Assembly (NCBI GenBank): GCA_022494885.1 | Contig: JAGVSM010001377.1 | Span: 80,977 to 144,976 of the forward strand | DNA length: 64,000 bases | Reading direction: 5' to 3' | DNA from: Micrasema longulum | Lineage: Eukaryota > Arthropoda > Insecta > Trichoptera > Brachycentridae | Shown: positions 31,301 to 41,711 of the stretch, piece by piece | Numbering within the stretch: position 1 is the first letter of the stretch | How the letters are laid out: each line of letters begins with the position of its first letter | The notes under the pieces: model-generated | Told to the model about the DNA's origin: nothing | The model's database searches: none | Seen by the model: the letters and a program-made list of their open reading frames with translations, nothing else | Translations under genes and position numbers: made by a program

Positions 31301-31419
31301 ACTTCGGTTAGCAAGAACAGAAAAAACTGCGTAGTTGGATATTCATCTCAAATAACCAAGCATACGAGTACCTTGAAGAAAACCAATAGAAATTTAAACG
31401 TAAAAATAAGTAACAAAGG

Positions 31420-31620
31420 AAACAGTGAAATAAATTATCAATATCTCTCTCTCCGCGCATCATCCATTTACACACCAGATTTTTAAACCCACTGTAACTA
31501 TCAAACATCTCCACGCCAGAGTCCAACATATTCATATTTTTGTCCCAATATTGTAAAATGCCGTTATAAAAAGGTTGGTCTACAGGCTGGCTCTCTATGG
31601 CCCTTTGCACTCCAGCCTAT
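31420..31620 (-). other. Unassigned open frame in the large intron
   Basis: Minus-strand frame QRAIESQPVDQPFYNGILQY, then WDKNMNMLDSGVEMFDSYSG and FKNLVCKWMMRGERDIDNLF. Composition is protein-like and unlike its AT-rich surroundings, but I recognise no family. A TAG lies just upstream in frame and no convincing splice sites bound it. It could be a fragment of a transposon protein or chance. Confidence 0.25.
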
Positions 31621-31839
31621 TTTTGGTATGACATAAGAGCAACTCCAAAGCATTTTATGCAAAATCAAGCAAAAATTATAAAAATGTATTTATAATACCT
31701 ACTAAAAAATAAATAATGCAAAGGTAGCAATTAATTTAATTTTAATGTTTAAAAAATGTGTTTTTATTACTTTATACTGACAATAAAACAACATTCGTTC
31801 AACTTACTATGGGGAGATATTGTCGCTAACGGAATTTTA

Positions 31840-32000
31840 AATTTATTTATTTATTCATTAAAAATTACATTAGTTTACATATAAATGAACTTGTTAAGGC
31901 TTTTTAGACTGCGCTCGTGTTAAACCATAATAATTAACAATAAAAATACATAATAAAATTATAATAACATGTAATGCAATAGAATTACAATCCTAAAAAA
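31840..32000 (-). mobile_element. LINE-type 3' end, inverted
   Basis: ATTTATTTATTTATTTATTC at the left is the AATA tail of a minus-strand element whose 3' part reads AAAAAGCCTTAACAAGTTCA. Confidence 0.45.
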
Positions 32001-32085
32001 AAAGAGTAAAAAATAAATTATACAATTTCAAAGAAGGGAACATAAAAAAAAATCCGATATTTAAACATAAAAAAAACATATCGCT

Positions 32086-32661
32086 AAATGTTATTAGATA
32101 TTTGTATATAACGACTTACCGGTTTTTCTATGTCTACCGGTTTTGAGACGTGCCCGTCTCTTCATCAAGACACCAATTAAACCAATATGCAAAACCCACT
32201 ACAAACCTTCACCATAGTTGTTGCACAAGAGTATAAAACCAACACGACATGCATTTTAATAAGTGCATGCACTGATTAGGACAAATATGCACTGATTAGA
32301 TTATGAAAATATTTTATGTTGTTTGAGAAATAGTTGAAAAAAATGGGGAAGATGGTGGAAGGAGGGGCTTAAGTTTAATAGGTTCAGGGTGACCATTACA
32401 ATTGAACATCGTATAACGGGCTATATTGAACGGTTTGATTATTAATCAAAGGTACATTATTTTTTCAGGCTTTCCTAATGTGAAATATTTCCATATTATT
32501 TACTTTTGACCCTTTATTATTTGTATGAAAGATTTTAACTCCTGTATTTTTATTAAAGTCATCAATATTCTGTATGTTGATTTAATGAGTGTCCTGACGA
32601 AGAGGCAGGTACGGGACATAGAAAAGTCGGTAATTGGTTATATACAAATATTTAATAATAT
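32086..32661. mobile_element. Inverted-repeat element, AAATATTTGTATATAAC arms
   Basis: Left arm 32,086-32,172 (GATATTTGTATATAACGACT, TACCGGTTTTTCTATGTC, CCCGTCTCTTCATCAAGACA) is the inverse of right arm 32,591-32,661 (GTCCTGACGAAGAGGCAGGT, GACATAGAAAAGTCGGTAAT). 576 bp, no coding part. One end of a relative is at 44,372-44,560. Confidence 0.8.
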
Positions 32662-32829
32662 TTTGTTAAATGTTTGACCACAAAGTTAATGCTTTAAATA
32701 TAAGATAAAAATAAAACGGTTGCAATAATGACATTTTGCTATATTATATATTTTATTTAATTAAAATATAATGCAAGTTTATTTATTGGTTAGGTACCTA
32801 TTATGGTGCATAAGTACTGCATAAAGACC

Positions 32830-32987
32830 AGATCTTGTCTTGAGGTAGTAATTTTTATTTTTTTTGTCCTAGCTTTAATTTTATTTAGTTGTATTTTATT
32901 TTATTAGTGCCTGTATTTATTATGAGAAATTGTATTTACCATTGTTAGAATGAACTGCATAAGTCCGTTAAATAAATAAATGTACAA
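32830..32987 (+). mobile_element. LINE 3' end (ACTGCATAAGTCCGT type)
   Basis: GATCTTGTCTTGAGGTAGTA, GTCCTAGCTTTAATTTTATT, ATGAACTGCATAAGTCCGTT and AAATAAATAAA, matching 55,490-55,645 closely. Confidence 0.7.
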
Positions 32988-32999
32988 ACATTACGTTTT

Positions 33000-34877
33000 T
33001 TTATGTGTTTTAGATTGATGTTTAAAGTCTATTATTTGTTTTTATGGTCGCTTAATTTATTTTCGATCCAAGTGTTATGAAAGTGTATAGGTGTGTTGAT
33101 AAAAATAATTGTGAATACCAGTGTTATGTACCTATGCAATGTGTTGGTAGATTCGTTTGGTGGCGTGATAAACACCCATTAAAATTAATCAGTGGGCGAT
33201 AATGATCTGGAGTGATTTAGTATGGAGATAATTATCGAAATCTTGTTTCTCCCGACTGAAATCGCTCTCGGACCAATCAAATACATTGTGTAATCAAAAT
33301 CAGTCCGCTGGACGCGAAATATCCTCAATGTATTTAATTTGTCAGAAGCTAATCTAGGAACTACAGATCCAAAGACTAATGATCTGCCGGTCCATTAATC
33401 TATGATCCACACATGAAATGAACACCGAAAGAACGTGGCACGTCTTATCAAATTGTATTATACATTAGTGAAAACTGGCAATCTGTCAAGCAACGGTTTT
33501 TTGTGTCCAATAGGAATCAATCAAAATTAAACCATAAAGAGAAGTAAAACTAGTAGCTGTATTGCGTATCGTGGGAAACTATGCGAGAATTAAGTCTAAC
33601 ATCAAAAAACAAACATCCTTCATTAAAAAACAGAAAACAAGCCATTCATGAAATAATTCTAGGTTGCTTTTTAGACTTTAGACTTACTTTTATAAATTTG
33701 TATAAACTACTTTATAATTGTATTATAAAGTGGTTAGTAATTATTTTCAAACTAAAACCTAAATCGGCTTTTTCTTTTAAAATAGTTTGAAGGATCTTTA
33801 GGTTTTATGGACCCCACTTTACAAACAAAAATGACGTTTTATATCTCACTTCGAAATTAGCTTTTTTCTTTACATGTAATTAACTCTTAAAAGGCTGTGC
33901 TGCAGAATTTCTTTACATGCGGTGATGCAGCATCGTATTACCACAAGCAAAGGACAGAATGTTCTGAAATCCAGATATTTAAAAAAACATAGAGACATTC
34001 AGTTAAATAATTACTTTTTCATAATTCATTAAAAAAAAAAATAATTTAGGCCTTTTACAGCAAAATAAATAAAAAATCATAAATACGCCGGTCATTTAAT
34101 TAGCGTGCACTCTCGCCTACTACCAATAATCGACTGATTTAAGGAATTTTTTCTATTGTTTTCGTCTTTTTCACACAAACACCGGCCGCAGAACTGCACC
34201 TTTGTCTTCTCTCTTTCTTATACAGTTAAACGAATTTATTGTAGTATTGGCATCACTTTCTTTAGAATGATTTTTTTTCGCGTAGTAAGAATGAATATTT
34301 TATTTTCTTTAATCCAGCATATTTATACGTGAAATCCGACGTGAAAATGCCCATTTGAAGATTACAAAAAATACATCTTCAACGTTTAAATAAATAAGAG
34401 ATATATATCAAGTATTGTATCCTATGTAGACTCGTGTTACATCATAGCCACGCAAGAGTTAAAGAAAACATGCTCTTTTTTAAGTTATCATTATATATAC
34501 ATACATACCGTCATTGCGCCGGCAATATCGGTTAAATAACATTAGAAAAAAAATAAGGAGATAATTTAAACAATGTACCTTTTGATGGTGGATTTTTAAA
34601 AAAATATATAAATAACAAAAAAGAAAAATAATTAATTTTATTTTGAAAAAAAAAAGATTTAAAAAAAAAAAAAAATTCTGTAATGATAATGATAAATTAA
34701 AGATACCTTTAAAATATAAAAATCACTTAACAGATATTACCAGCGCAACGACGACACGGATGTACGTAGGTCTTTGAAATGTGGAATTTACAACTATTTT
34801 AATGTTTGTAATAGTAAATTAACTTTTGATGTTTCGTTTATCCTAATAGAAATATAAAGTTTGATCAAGATGTGAAA
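33000..34877. other. Intron side of the F-box exon, no repeat recognised
   Basis: About 1.9 kb without a partner in the window. 33,150-33,520 is less AT-rich (GGCGTGATAAACACCC, CGGACCAATCAAATACATTG, AATCAGTCCGCTGGACGCG) and might hold intronic regulatory sequence, but nothing specific can be shown. Confidence 0.35.
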
Positions 34878-34891
34878 TTATTTAGACTTAC

Positions 34892-36338
34892 CAGTTATAT
34901 CCAAGTGCTGGAGGTTAGAACACCTTGCTGTTAGTTCTCTCAACGCTATAGATGACACAGCTGTACTTCCGTGTAACTGCAGATGCGTTAGTTCCGGACA
35001 CCTCCTCGCTAACAGTGCTAAACCCCTGTCCGTCACTTTACAACCTTCAGCTATGAACACTCTTTCTACACCGGGACAAGCTCCTGTTCTTCCTAAACCA
35101 CAAAGTCTTCTAAACACACAGCGCATTGCTTTATCCCCGCTAATTTGTTCACCTTTCAACGTTATTGTTCTCCAAAGGCAAGGATGCCACGCGAGAGACT
35201 CGAACCTTCTACACACTCTCGCCAAAGAACACAAATCACTGCTGTCTAACCACATGAACACTTTAACTACCGCTTCATCGGGTAACCTATCGAAAGCATT
35301 ATTCTTTGAAATTAATCGTTTGCCCTTGAAGGCGTTTACACCGGGGCTTAAGTCTGTCCATGGGCCGGGAGTTGAAGGTCCTGGACTAGGAGAAACTAAA
35401 GTATGATATCCTTGATCTAAACTTGGAGACGATCTACCGAGTTTGCTAAAATTTTCTACTAAGTAATTACAGGTATCTGTGCTTGGAGAAGAGGCTCGTC
35501 TTAACGCGGGAGAACTCATCAAATGATTTTGTAAATAGCTCTGATTCGCGTTATAAATATGTTCATTTCTTAAATTGTATTGCTCTAAATTAGTATTTTC
35601 GTTTTTATGTTGGTATCTCTCTTGGTAAACAGAATCCAACGACGGGGATCTTAAATCTAATGGGTACGAGCTTTCATTCTCTTTATTTTGATAAACTTGA
35701 GCTTGATGCTTAAAAACACTAGGTGCCAAATGGGAAATATCTTTTTGCATACGCAGTCCATCGCCGTTCATATGGTGGTTGTTTTCTATTGACGGTGTAT
35801 TTCTTTGATAACTCGCGTCAAACGTTGCGGGTGATTGCCTTATGTATGATTCTTCTAATGCTTTGGCTGGGTTTCTCGGCAGATGATATACTTGCGGCTC
35901 TAAGGGATTGACACTCGGATGTATATATGGCTGATCTAACGAGCTAGACGAACTTCTCGAAAGATGGTAAGTCATATGTGAGTCCACAGAGGACGTAGAT
36001 TTCTTACTTAAAGGGTAACATCTATCTAGAGCTGGCGAATGCCGCTGGAAATTTTGTTCGTACACATGTCTTTGGTATTGGTGCTCTCTTGTCTGGTAGT
36101 CTATAGATGGAGTGTTTCTGCTTCTGTTGAAATGCTGATAGGGCTTCTCCGGTGTCGGGGAGTCCCTGTTTCTGTTTTGGGAGTTCCTCGAGAGATGGTA
36201 CGCTTGCGGGTCCAGCGGTGACGAACTAAGAGGGTGGTGGTAGGCGGCTTGCGGCGGTGGAGATGCCCGCCCCAGGGTAGCGAGGGGGCAGGCGGGGGGA
36301 GACCGCCGCCCCTGTACGTGGGACATCAGAAGCGCCTC
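34892..36338 (-). CDS. Fbxl7: Fbxl7 coding exon: disordered N-terminus, F-box, first LRRs
   Basis: Substrate-receptor subunit of an SCF (Skp1-Cul1-F-box) ubiquitin ligase; in Drosophila, Fbxl7 acts in the Fat/Hippo branch of growth control. Seen: acceptor TTTGTTTGCAG then GAGGCG in frame 0 at 36338; donor ACTG/GTAAGT at 34892 in phase 1. Counting from that GAG, residues 1-345 are low-complexity (Ser, Pro, Tyr, Gln, Asn, His) with a repeated SPxLDxxY-like unit. Residues 349-396 (35294-35151) are the F-box: FDRLPDEAVVKVF, then LARVCRRFESLAW and LWRTITL. LRRs follow (CKVTDRGLALLARRCPEL, NLQHLDITG). The ORF stays open above the acceptor to an ATG at 36353, but that ATG lies in the polypyrimidine tract, so I do not take it as the start. 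Human FBXL7 is about 490 residues with a short N-terminus; this one is at least 716. GC content and codon use stand out from the AT-rich surroundings. Confidence 0.95.
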
Positions 36339-36717
36339 CTGCAAACAAAACATCGGTTAAAAATCATTTAAAATATGTAATTCGAAGGAGAGACTTAAGA
36401 AATCATTAACAATAACATAAACCTAGAAATTAAACAGTTAAAGAAAAATAAATATAACGGACAAATTTTAAGAGTAAAATAATTCAGATACTGATTTTCG
36501 TTAACAAGTCTGATTATTCTGGGTAGAGGTGCTTGGAAACTATGGTTAGTCTTATGATGACCGAGGACCAAAATTAAATTATTTCTGAGTCGGCGTGAAG
36601 GAATATTAAGAGGTATTTGTTGGAGAATAGCCGGGACAAAAAATAAACCATTAAGTATTTTGAAGATCCAAATCTAATCTGCTATAAATCGGCAAATACA
36701 TATTAAAAAAATAAAAA
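36339..36717. other. Sequence upstream of the F-box exon
   Basis: Begins with the TTTTGTTTGCAG acceptor (minus strand) and is otherwise AT-rich intron with nothing recognised. Confidence 0.4.
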
Positions 36718-36928
36718 AACAGAGGCATTAAGGGGATCCTGAAGGGTGAAGACGACGTGTTGGCCTCTGTCCATACATCCTCCTTCCCCCTCCTTTATCT
36801 GCATAGAGTTTGTATTCCTTAGGAATATTTATAATAACTTTCCTCTATGCGCAGCTGACAGAGAGTCCCCCAGGAATCTATAACAGCTGCAGGTGGATGG
36901 TGGGCTTAAGGATCTCTCCTCAATGCTA
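36718..36928 (-). mobile_element. Inverted partial copy of the 9,959-10,165 sequence
   Basis: CAGAGGCATTAAGGGGATCC, GACGACGTGTTGGCCTCTGT, TATTCCTTAGGAATATTTAT and GATCTCTCCTCAA match the start of the 818-bp insertion in reverse orientation. Ends with GGCATTRAGGGGA / TCYCCTCAATGC are themselves inverted, so a short TIR element is also possible. Confidence 0.78.
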
Positions 36929-37829
36929 TAAATCGGCGTTCAAAAAGACTCGATAGATTAAGCAAAATGTCAATATCGGTATAGTTATACTAGTTGTATT
37001 TTGTGATTCTTAATTTGTAAGCTAGCTTATAAATTTATGGTGAACAGACTACATGCAATTTACGAACAACATATACGAGTATATTCAGGAGACCATATTA
37101 CAGAGTTGTATTCAAAAATGGGATGAACCAACTTTTTTTAGGTAGTAAAAATAATTCCTTCGTCACCGTGTAGTTTCCATTAAATAAAAGTATTAAAGAA
37201 AACCGTTTCCAGTCTATAGTAATCTCTGCCGAGAACTTTATGACTTGTGATTTTATTTTTGATTTACATCTCCGTTCGAAGAGCCCAAACGCTTTCCTTT
37301 GACGTGACTTTTATTATATTGTTTTCTTTTCACACCGAAAGCCGTCACGCGCTCACTTAATATGGCCATAATCTGGGAAGGTAACACCACACAAAGGTAA
37401 CAATGACCCTAGGCGGTCCCGGGACATTATTTCGGACTTGTATTCCGATATCCTGGCGGAGCATGGCTAATCCTGACCTTCGGGGTGCGGAGCGCTCTAC
37501 GCCGAAATATGCGCAGCCATCTTGTCGCTCGTGGAAGAGGATATGCAAAATATCAGACTTCACCGATTAAAGGGCAGGATGTACGCCATCACACATCAAA
37601 ATGTTTTTTACGCTTGAGCTTTTATGAAAATGAAATCAAACGATAATAATAAATGCAGTTTTGGTGAGTCACTGCGATTTTTATGTTATTTCGTACAAAA
37701 GTCTTAACAAATCCGAGCCCCGAAAAAATATTTGAGGTTAAGTCGTTAAAAAGTTATGTTTCGAGTCTATATCGGCGTTTTGTTAAACTGAACAGAAATT
37801 GAGTCTAGTATTCTTATTCTTAGTGGTGG

Positions 37830-38040
37830 GAGTCAATGCAAGCTCATGACGTCACTGCGACCTGTAAAGATCTATTCTGACGGGTCCACGTGAATAGTTC
37901 TCGCCCTCCAAGCCCAGGTCTATAAAGAGCCTGGCTACTGTGCGGAGCCGAGAGATTACGTTTTACTAAATCTACCCCTCCAAGCCCAAATCCGTAAAGC
38001 ATCGGGCTATTAGGTAGTAATATTATAACTCAGTGACTAT
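37830..38040 (-). pseudogene. R1/I-like LINE 3' end, inverted
   Basis: The minus strand encodes TDLGLEG-type sequence followed by a stop and a 3' UTR with ATCTCTCGGCTCCGCACAGT, GGCTTGGAGGGCGAGAACTA and TTCACGTGGACCCGTCAGAA. Related to the ends at 40.0-40.09 and 40.55-40.68 kb. Confidence 0.65.
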
Positions 38041-38078
38041 ATTGAGTCGAGTAACACCATATATCGTTTTGAGAGCAA

Positions 38079-38348
38079 ATGCTTGAGGAGAAAATAAGGT
38101 GGTTCGATTTTATAACTAACATTGAAGTCCGAGAAGGGACGCAGCCGCTTCTTATAACGAGCGTCTTGAGGATGCAGTTGTGGACCTGGCTAGGGAACGT
38201 GCTGCGTATTTCTCAGGATAACCTAAACCCAAGTTGTCTCTTCTTTAAACCTGAGGACTCACGCCGTCCTGGAAGGCCATCGATGAAGGGCCGTTTTAAT
38301 ATGTGCTCATTTTTAAACCCGAAAATTATAAAAGAAAACTTGTTTTGA
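38079..38348 (+). pseudogene. LINE ORF2 C-terminal fragment
   Basis: FDFITNIEVREGTQPLLITS and VLRMQLWTWLGNVLRISQDN, then EDSRRPGRPSMKG, parallel the TNxEVLxRTxxPPLxxxxxRRRWxWLGHVLRM...GxRRRGRPxxTW segment of LINE ends. Degenerate. No active site. Confidence 0.68.
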
Positions 38349-39039
38349 ATACATTGATAGTTAGATTTTAAAAATCCACCATAAATATATATTATATTTT
38401 TAACATTATTACGACTTGTAAAAATACCCTATTGAGGTATCTTTTATCTAATATTTCGTATTAATAATAAGTCTTATGTCACAAGAGTATCGTAATAACG
38501 TACAATGATAGATCGATCTTTGACTCAGCTTTTTCAAATCCAAAAGGTTTATTTTCTTAAAAGAGGTCATACATCATGAAGTTTGCAAGACGTTAATCAA
38601 CACAAAATATGTGTCCAATAAAGGGTTCATATGTCGACGAGTACCACTATCGCACATAGAAACGACTAAAGCAGTATTATGATCAAATCCAACTCCAACT
38701 CGTTTTAAATTAAACAATTCTTGGTAATAATGTGTTTCAATTTAAAAAAAAATATTTATTCTAATCAATTATCTTGGAATTAGAACTTCAATCTGCAACT
38801 AAAAATGAATGGCGTAATTTTTTTGCAGTAATCTTGGTATAATTCTATTATATTTCATATTATGTACTTCATAATTATTGTTCACTGCTGTGATTATTTC
38901 TGAGAAACTTTTTTGTAAAACGTTCTGTGAAACGTAGATGTATAAATAAATAAATAATTTAGCAGGATATTTATTATATTACAATATGATAATCTATTAT
39001 CAAAAATAAATACGATCAATCCTGATTTTAATTTGTTTC

Positions 39040-39340
39040 AACAGAGAGGCAAAACATTTTCGAGAAGGGGATATGGAAGTCTAAGCATTTACAGGACTTA
39101 TGACCTGTCATTGGCTAGTTTAGTGGCCACTTTACGCACTGTGTAACATTCACCATTCTGCCTACGATTAAACATCCACATTTTCTCAACTCTTCCATCT
39201 GTTTGACTTTTGTGACGTCAAGAGCTGAAACCTTTATCGTGTGGGTGAGATTCATCCGGCTGTACCAACTAGGCTACGAAAAACCAATTTTTATACTTCT
39301 TACTCTTTTTTACCAGTCAGTTAATTCAACAATGTTTTGA
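39040..39340 (-). repeat. Unclassified TAAGCCCTGTAAATGCC family, copy in an inverted pair
   Basis: Minus strand: TACAGCCGGATGAATCTCAC, ATAAAGGTTTCAGCTCTTGA, a frame-broken form of the family peptide (DGRVEKMWMFNRRQNGECY, RKVAT), then AGTCCTGTAAATGCTTAGAC and TTTTGCCTCTCTGTTGAAAC. It stands head to head with the plus-strand copy at 39,372. Confidence 0.8.
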
Positions 39341-39371
39341 GTATGTCCAAATGTTTGTTTTCAGTGTGTTA

Positions 39372-39575
39372 GTAGGTGAATTGGTTCAGCTGGATGAATC
39401 TCATGCACATGATAAAGGTCTCAGCTCTTTTACTTAACAAAAGTCAACAGATGGAAGAGTTGTGGAAATGCGGCTACTTAAACCAGCCAATGACTGGTCA
39501 TAAGCCCTTTGAATGCCTAGATTCCCATATGCCCCTCTCAAAAGTGTTTTCCCTTTCTGTTGCAACAAATTTAGA
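39372..39575 (+). repeat. Unclassified TAAGCCCTGTAAATGCC family, internally deleted copy
   Basis: GGTGAATTGGTTCAGCTGGA, TGATAAAGGTCTCAGCTC, CAGATGGAAGAGTTGTGGAA, then directly ACTTAAACCAGCCAATGACT, TAAGCCCTTTGAATGCCTAG and TTTTCCCTTTCTGTTGCAAC. A block of about 50 bp before the stop is missing. Confidence 0.78.
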
Positions 39576-39764
39576 TCCGAAAGACGCCCTAGAGAAGAAA
39601 TCCAGCCTGACTGCAAACATTTGGGCATACTCAAAACATTGTTGGACTAGCAATCCATTTCAACCAGTGCACCTATACGTCATGGTCGTGGAACAAGGAC
39701 GCATGTGATTTTCTTCTGATAAAAGGATACAGGCTTAGTTTTGCTTTTGATCTAATAAAGCTCA

Positions 39765-40165
39765 GCCGAAATCAAGAAAGGGTTATCACTAGAACCCGCC
39801 CAGGGCACTGAAGATTGAACAAACACCTTGCTAGAATTAACCTTTCCGAAACTTCTAGATGTAGGTTCTGCAGTGCAGATGAGGAAACACCGAACACATT
39901 ATGTGTGAATGTGATGCTTTACATCATAAAAGGAGCCTCATCCTCGGGGAACCACTGGTTAAACCTGAGGGTGTTAAAGAGCTCGCCTCCTACTTAATAG
40001 CCCGATACTTTACGGATCTGGGCTTGAAGGGGGAGATTTAGCAAAATGTAAACTCTCGGCTTCCACACAATAGCCAGGCTCCATTTGCGACATCCCATCG
40101 GTGATAAGTAATTAAGTAAAGGGTTTATCAATAAAATTTAAATAAAATAAAAAAATAAAAAAAGA
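39765..40165 (+). pseudogene. R1/I-like LINE C-terminus and 3' UTR
   Basis: VITRTRPGH, then RLNKHLARINLSETSRCRFC and SADEETP; after a one-base frameshift HIMCECDALHHKRSLILGEP, LVKPEGVKELASYLIARYFT, DLGLKGEI and a stop. The CRFC...EHIxCECxAL pattern is the zinc-knuckle-like end behind the RNase H domain of R1/I-group LINEs. The 3' UTR runs to AATAAAATAAAAAAATAAAA at about 40,165. Confidence 0.88.
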
Positions 40166-40544
40166 CAACAGCTGGAAGCGCGATGCTGAAGCCAGGGTGA
40201 AGATCTTTGCGACATCCCATCGGTGATAGGTAATAAAGAATTTACACGAGAGGTAGTATCATACATGATCAATATAGTGCAGGCAATAGGTTAAATAAAC
40301 CAAAGTAAGGAATAAAATGCCGAACACTCTTCTAGTGGAACGGAAGGCCTGTTGACAACTGTCAACAGACCGGCTTCTCCTGAAGAGTTTTAAGTGGTTT
40401 CCTCTCCCCATGAGCAAATGTTGCGAAGTTCCTGATCGGCCCACATTATAATATCCTTCCTGATCCCAACAGTTTGGCTAAAATAAAGTAATATAATGGC
40501 AGAAAAATCCTCTTTTTGAAATGTTAACCTTGTATATTATAAGC

Positions 40545-40690
40545 AAGGTAAAAAATAATGCAACTCCCATATAAAAACCTAGGCTTGGGGGGCGAGAACT
40601 ATTCACGGGGACCCGTCACAATTGATCTTCATAGGTCGCATGAGCTTGCATAGCACTAAACTCCACCTTATATATATTGTATTAATTTCA
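40545..40690 (+). repeat. R1/I-like LINE 3' UTR piece
   Basis: CTAGGCTTGGGGGGCGAGAA, CTATTCACGGGGACCCGTCA and CTTCATAGGTCGCATGAGCT match the inverted end at 37.83-37.93 kb. Confidence 0.65.
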
Positions 40691-40739
40691 GATCTGGAAT
40701 AAAAATCCTTCAAGAAAGAAATTCAATGGCGCATTTTTC

Positions 40740-41060
40740 GCACGTCCGTCGTTGTTCCGCGATCCCGACGATATGGTATTTTATATAATCGGGCAATTCA
40801 TATAACGCCCGGATACAAATCTCTGGGCATATTGCGTAAATTTCAACGTGCGCCCATGTAAATCAAAATGATACACTCGAGGACTTGATAAGCGAGGATC
40901 GCGAATAGCCATCGGCCATCGTCGACTCTTGCCTACATGGCGCATGGCGCACAGCCGCCACGCCGCGTCGGCCACATCGTGGAGGCCGCGTTACCTGTGC
41001 CCTGTACATAATCATTTTCGGATGCGCACTCCCCCGCATTACGAACCTACTCGGTACTGT
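40740..41060 (-). promoter_or_regulatory. CpG-rich low-copy island, possible 5' region of Fbxl7
   Basis: A stretch clearly richer in G+C and CpG than its surroundings (GCGCATTT, CCGCGATCCCGACG, CATGGCGCATGGCGCAC, CACGCCGCGTCGGCC). I found no related copy elsewhere in the window, so it is probably not a repeat. It lies 4.4 kb upstream of the F-box exon on the coding strand of Fbxl7, and the candidate initiator exon is at its upstream edge. No TATA box or clear initiator was recognised. It could equally be an unrelated conserved element or an old repeat without a second copy here. Confidence 0.25.
40995..41039 (-). CDS. Candidate initiator exon of Fbxl7
   Basis: Weak candidate. On the minus strand an ATG at 41039 opens 15 codons (MRGSAHPKMIMYRAQ), then CAG/GTAACG at 40995/40994 can act as a donor. 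Joined to the exon starting at 36338 the frame continues without a stop (..YRAQ-EALLMSHVQG..), giving 731 residues. It lies on the edge of a CpG-rich island (40.74-41.06 kb), which would suit a 5' end. Against it: the peptide is not like the N-terminus of known FBXL7 proteins as far as I can judge, the donor is only average, and a chance in-frame join has a one-in-three probability. Other 5' exons could lie anywhere between 36.4 kb and beyond the window end. Confidence 0.22.
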
Positions 41061-41334
41061 AACGAAAGACGTATGGAAAACGTAATATTGGCTGTAATTT
41101 TAGATCTAAACGGTCCCCATTCAAGTCGAGCTGTAATAAAAGACAATCAGATAAAAAAAAATCGGATATAAAAATGCGCACACATCACATCCCACAAAAA
41201 ATAAGAGATTGTAAAAATAATTACTGCGCTTTTTATTTTTGTCAAAATTGTTTTTTAAAAGGGGTAAAGCGCTGCTTTAAACGTTTAAATCAAAGTAAAC
41301 ATTTGATTTTTTATTTTTTATCTTTATATATATA

Positions 41335-41663
41335 AATCTTCTGTACGTGTGATGTCACTAAACTCCTAAACAGCTTAACCGATTTATGTGCGGTTTTCAA
41401 AGAAATGTAGATCTTTGCACTGCGCGTGTTCGTAGAAATTTAAATCTTCAATTTAATGTGTTAAGGGGGAGTTAGGAGCATACATGTGTTATTCATCGAT
41501 CTACCAGGGTTGCATTCGAGGCGATTTTAATGTCAAAACTCATTTAGGATATAATTTATCGAAAATTCGAATTTTTCGAGATTTTGCGTTTGCTGAACCA
41601 GCTAATAGCAGGCAAGACAACTTTCAGGCAGGACAACGTTTGTCGGTTCCGCTAGTCATATAA
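41335..41663 (-). repeat. Interspersed repeat with CTAGCGGACCCGACAG start, short copy
   Basis: Plus strand shows TCTGTACGTGTGATGTCACT, AACAGCTTAACCGATTTATG, CATCGATCTACCAGGGTTGC and AGGCAGGACAACGTTTGTCG: the ends of the family at 2592 and 7577 in inverse orientation, with the middle missing. Confidence 0.78.
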
Positions 41664-41668
41664 ATATA

Positions 41669-41711
<43 letters not shown>
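41664..41711. repeat. (TA)n microsatellite
   Basis: About 45 bp of almost pure TA dinucleotide, directly next to the end of the short repeat copy, a common place for such runs. Confidence 0.95.

Larger units (their letters stand above)
7347..34891 (-). other. Fbxl7 large intron (27,545 bp)
   Basis: Bounded by GTAAGT at 34891 and TTTTTCCAG at 7347; it splits the LRR domain just after its first repeats. It is filled with LINE, SINE, TIR-element and THAP relics listed separately, on both strands. The parts nearest the upstream exon (about 33.0-34.9 kb), and 29.9-31.8 kb, are poor in recognisable repeats and look lower-copy. No second spliced gene was recognised inside it. Confidence 0.85.

Noticed and set aside
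35053..36221. Plus-strand open frames opposite the F-box exon
   Set aside because: Shadows of the Fbxl7 coding strand. They have no splice signals or family resemblance.
36339..36353. ATG at 36353 as the start of Fbxl7 (open frame of 491 codons)
   Set aside because: The ATG lies inside a typical acceptor tract (TTTTGTTTGCAG) and the 491-codon frame also runs past a clear donor at 34891. The match in length to human FBXL7 is chance.
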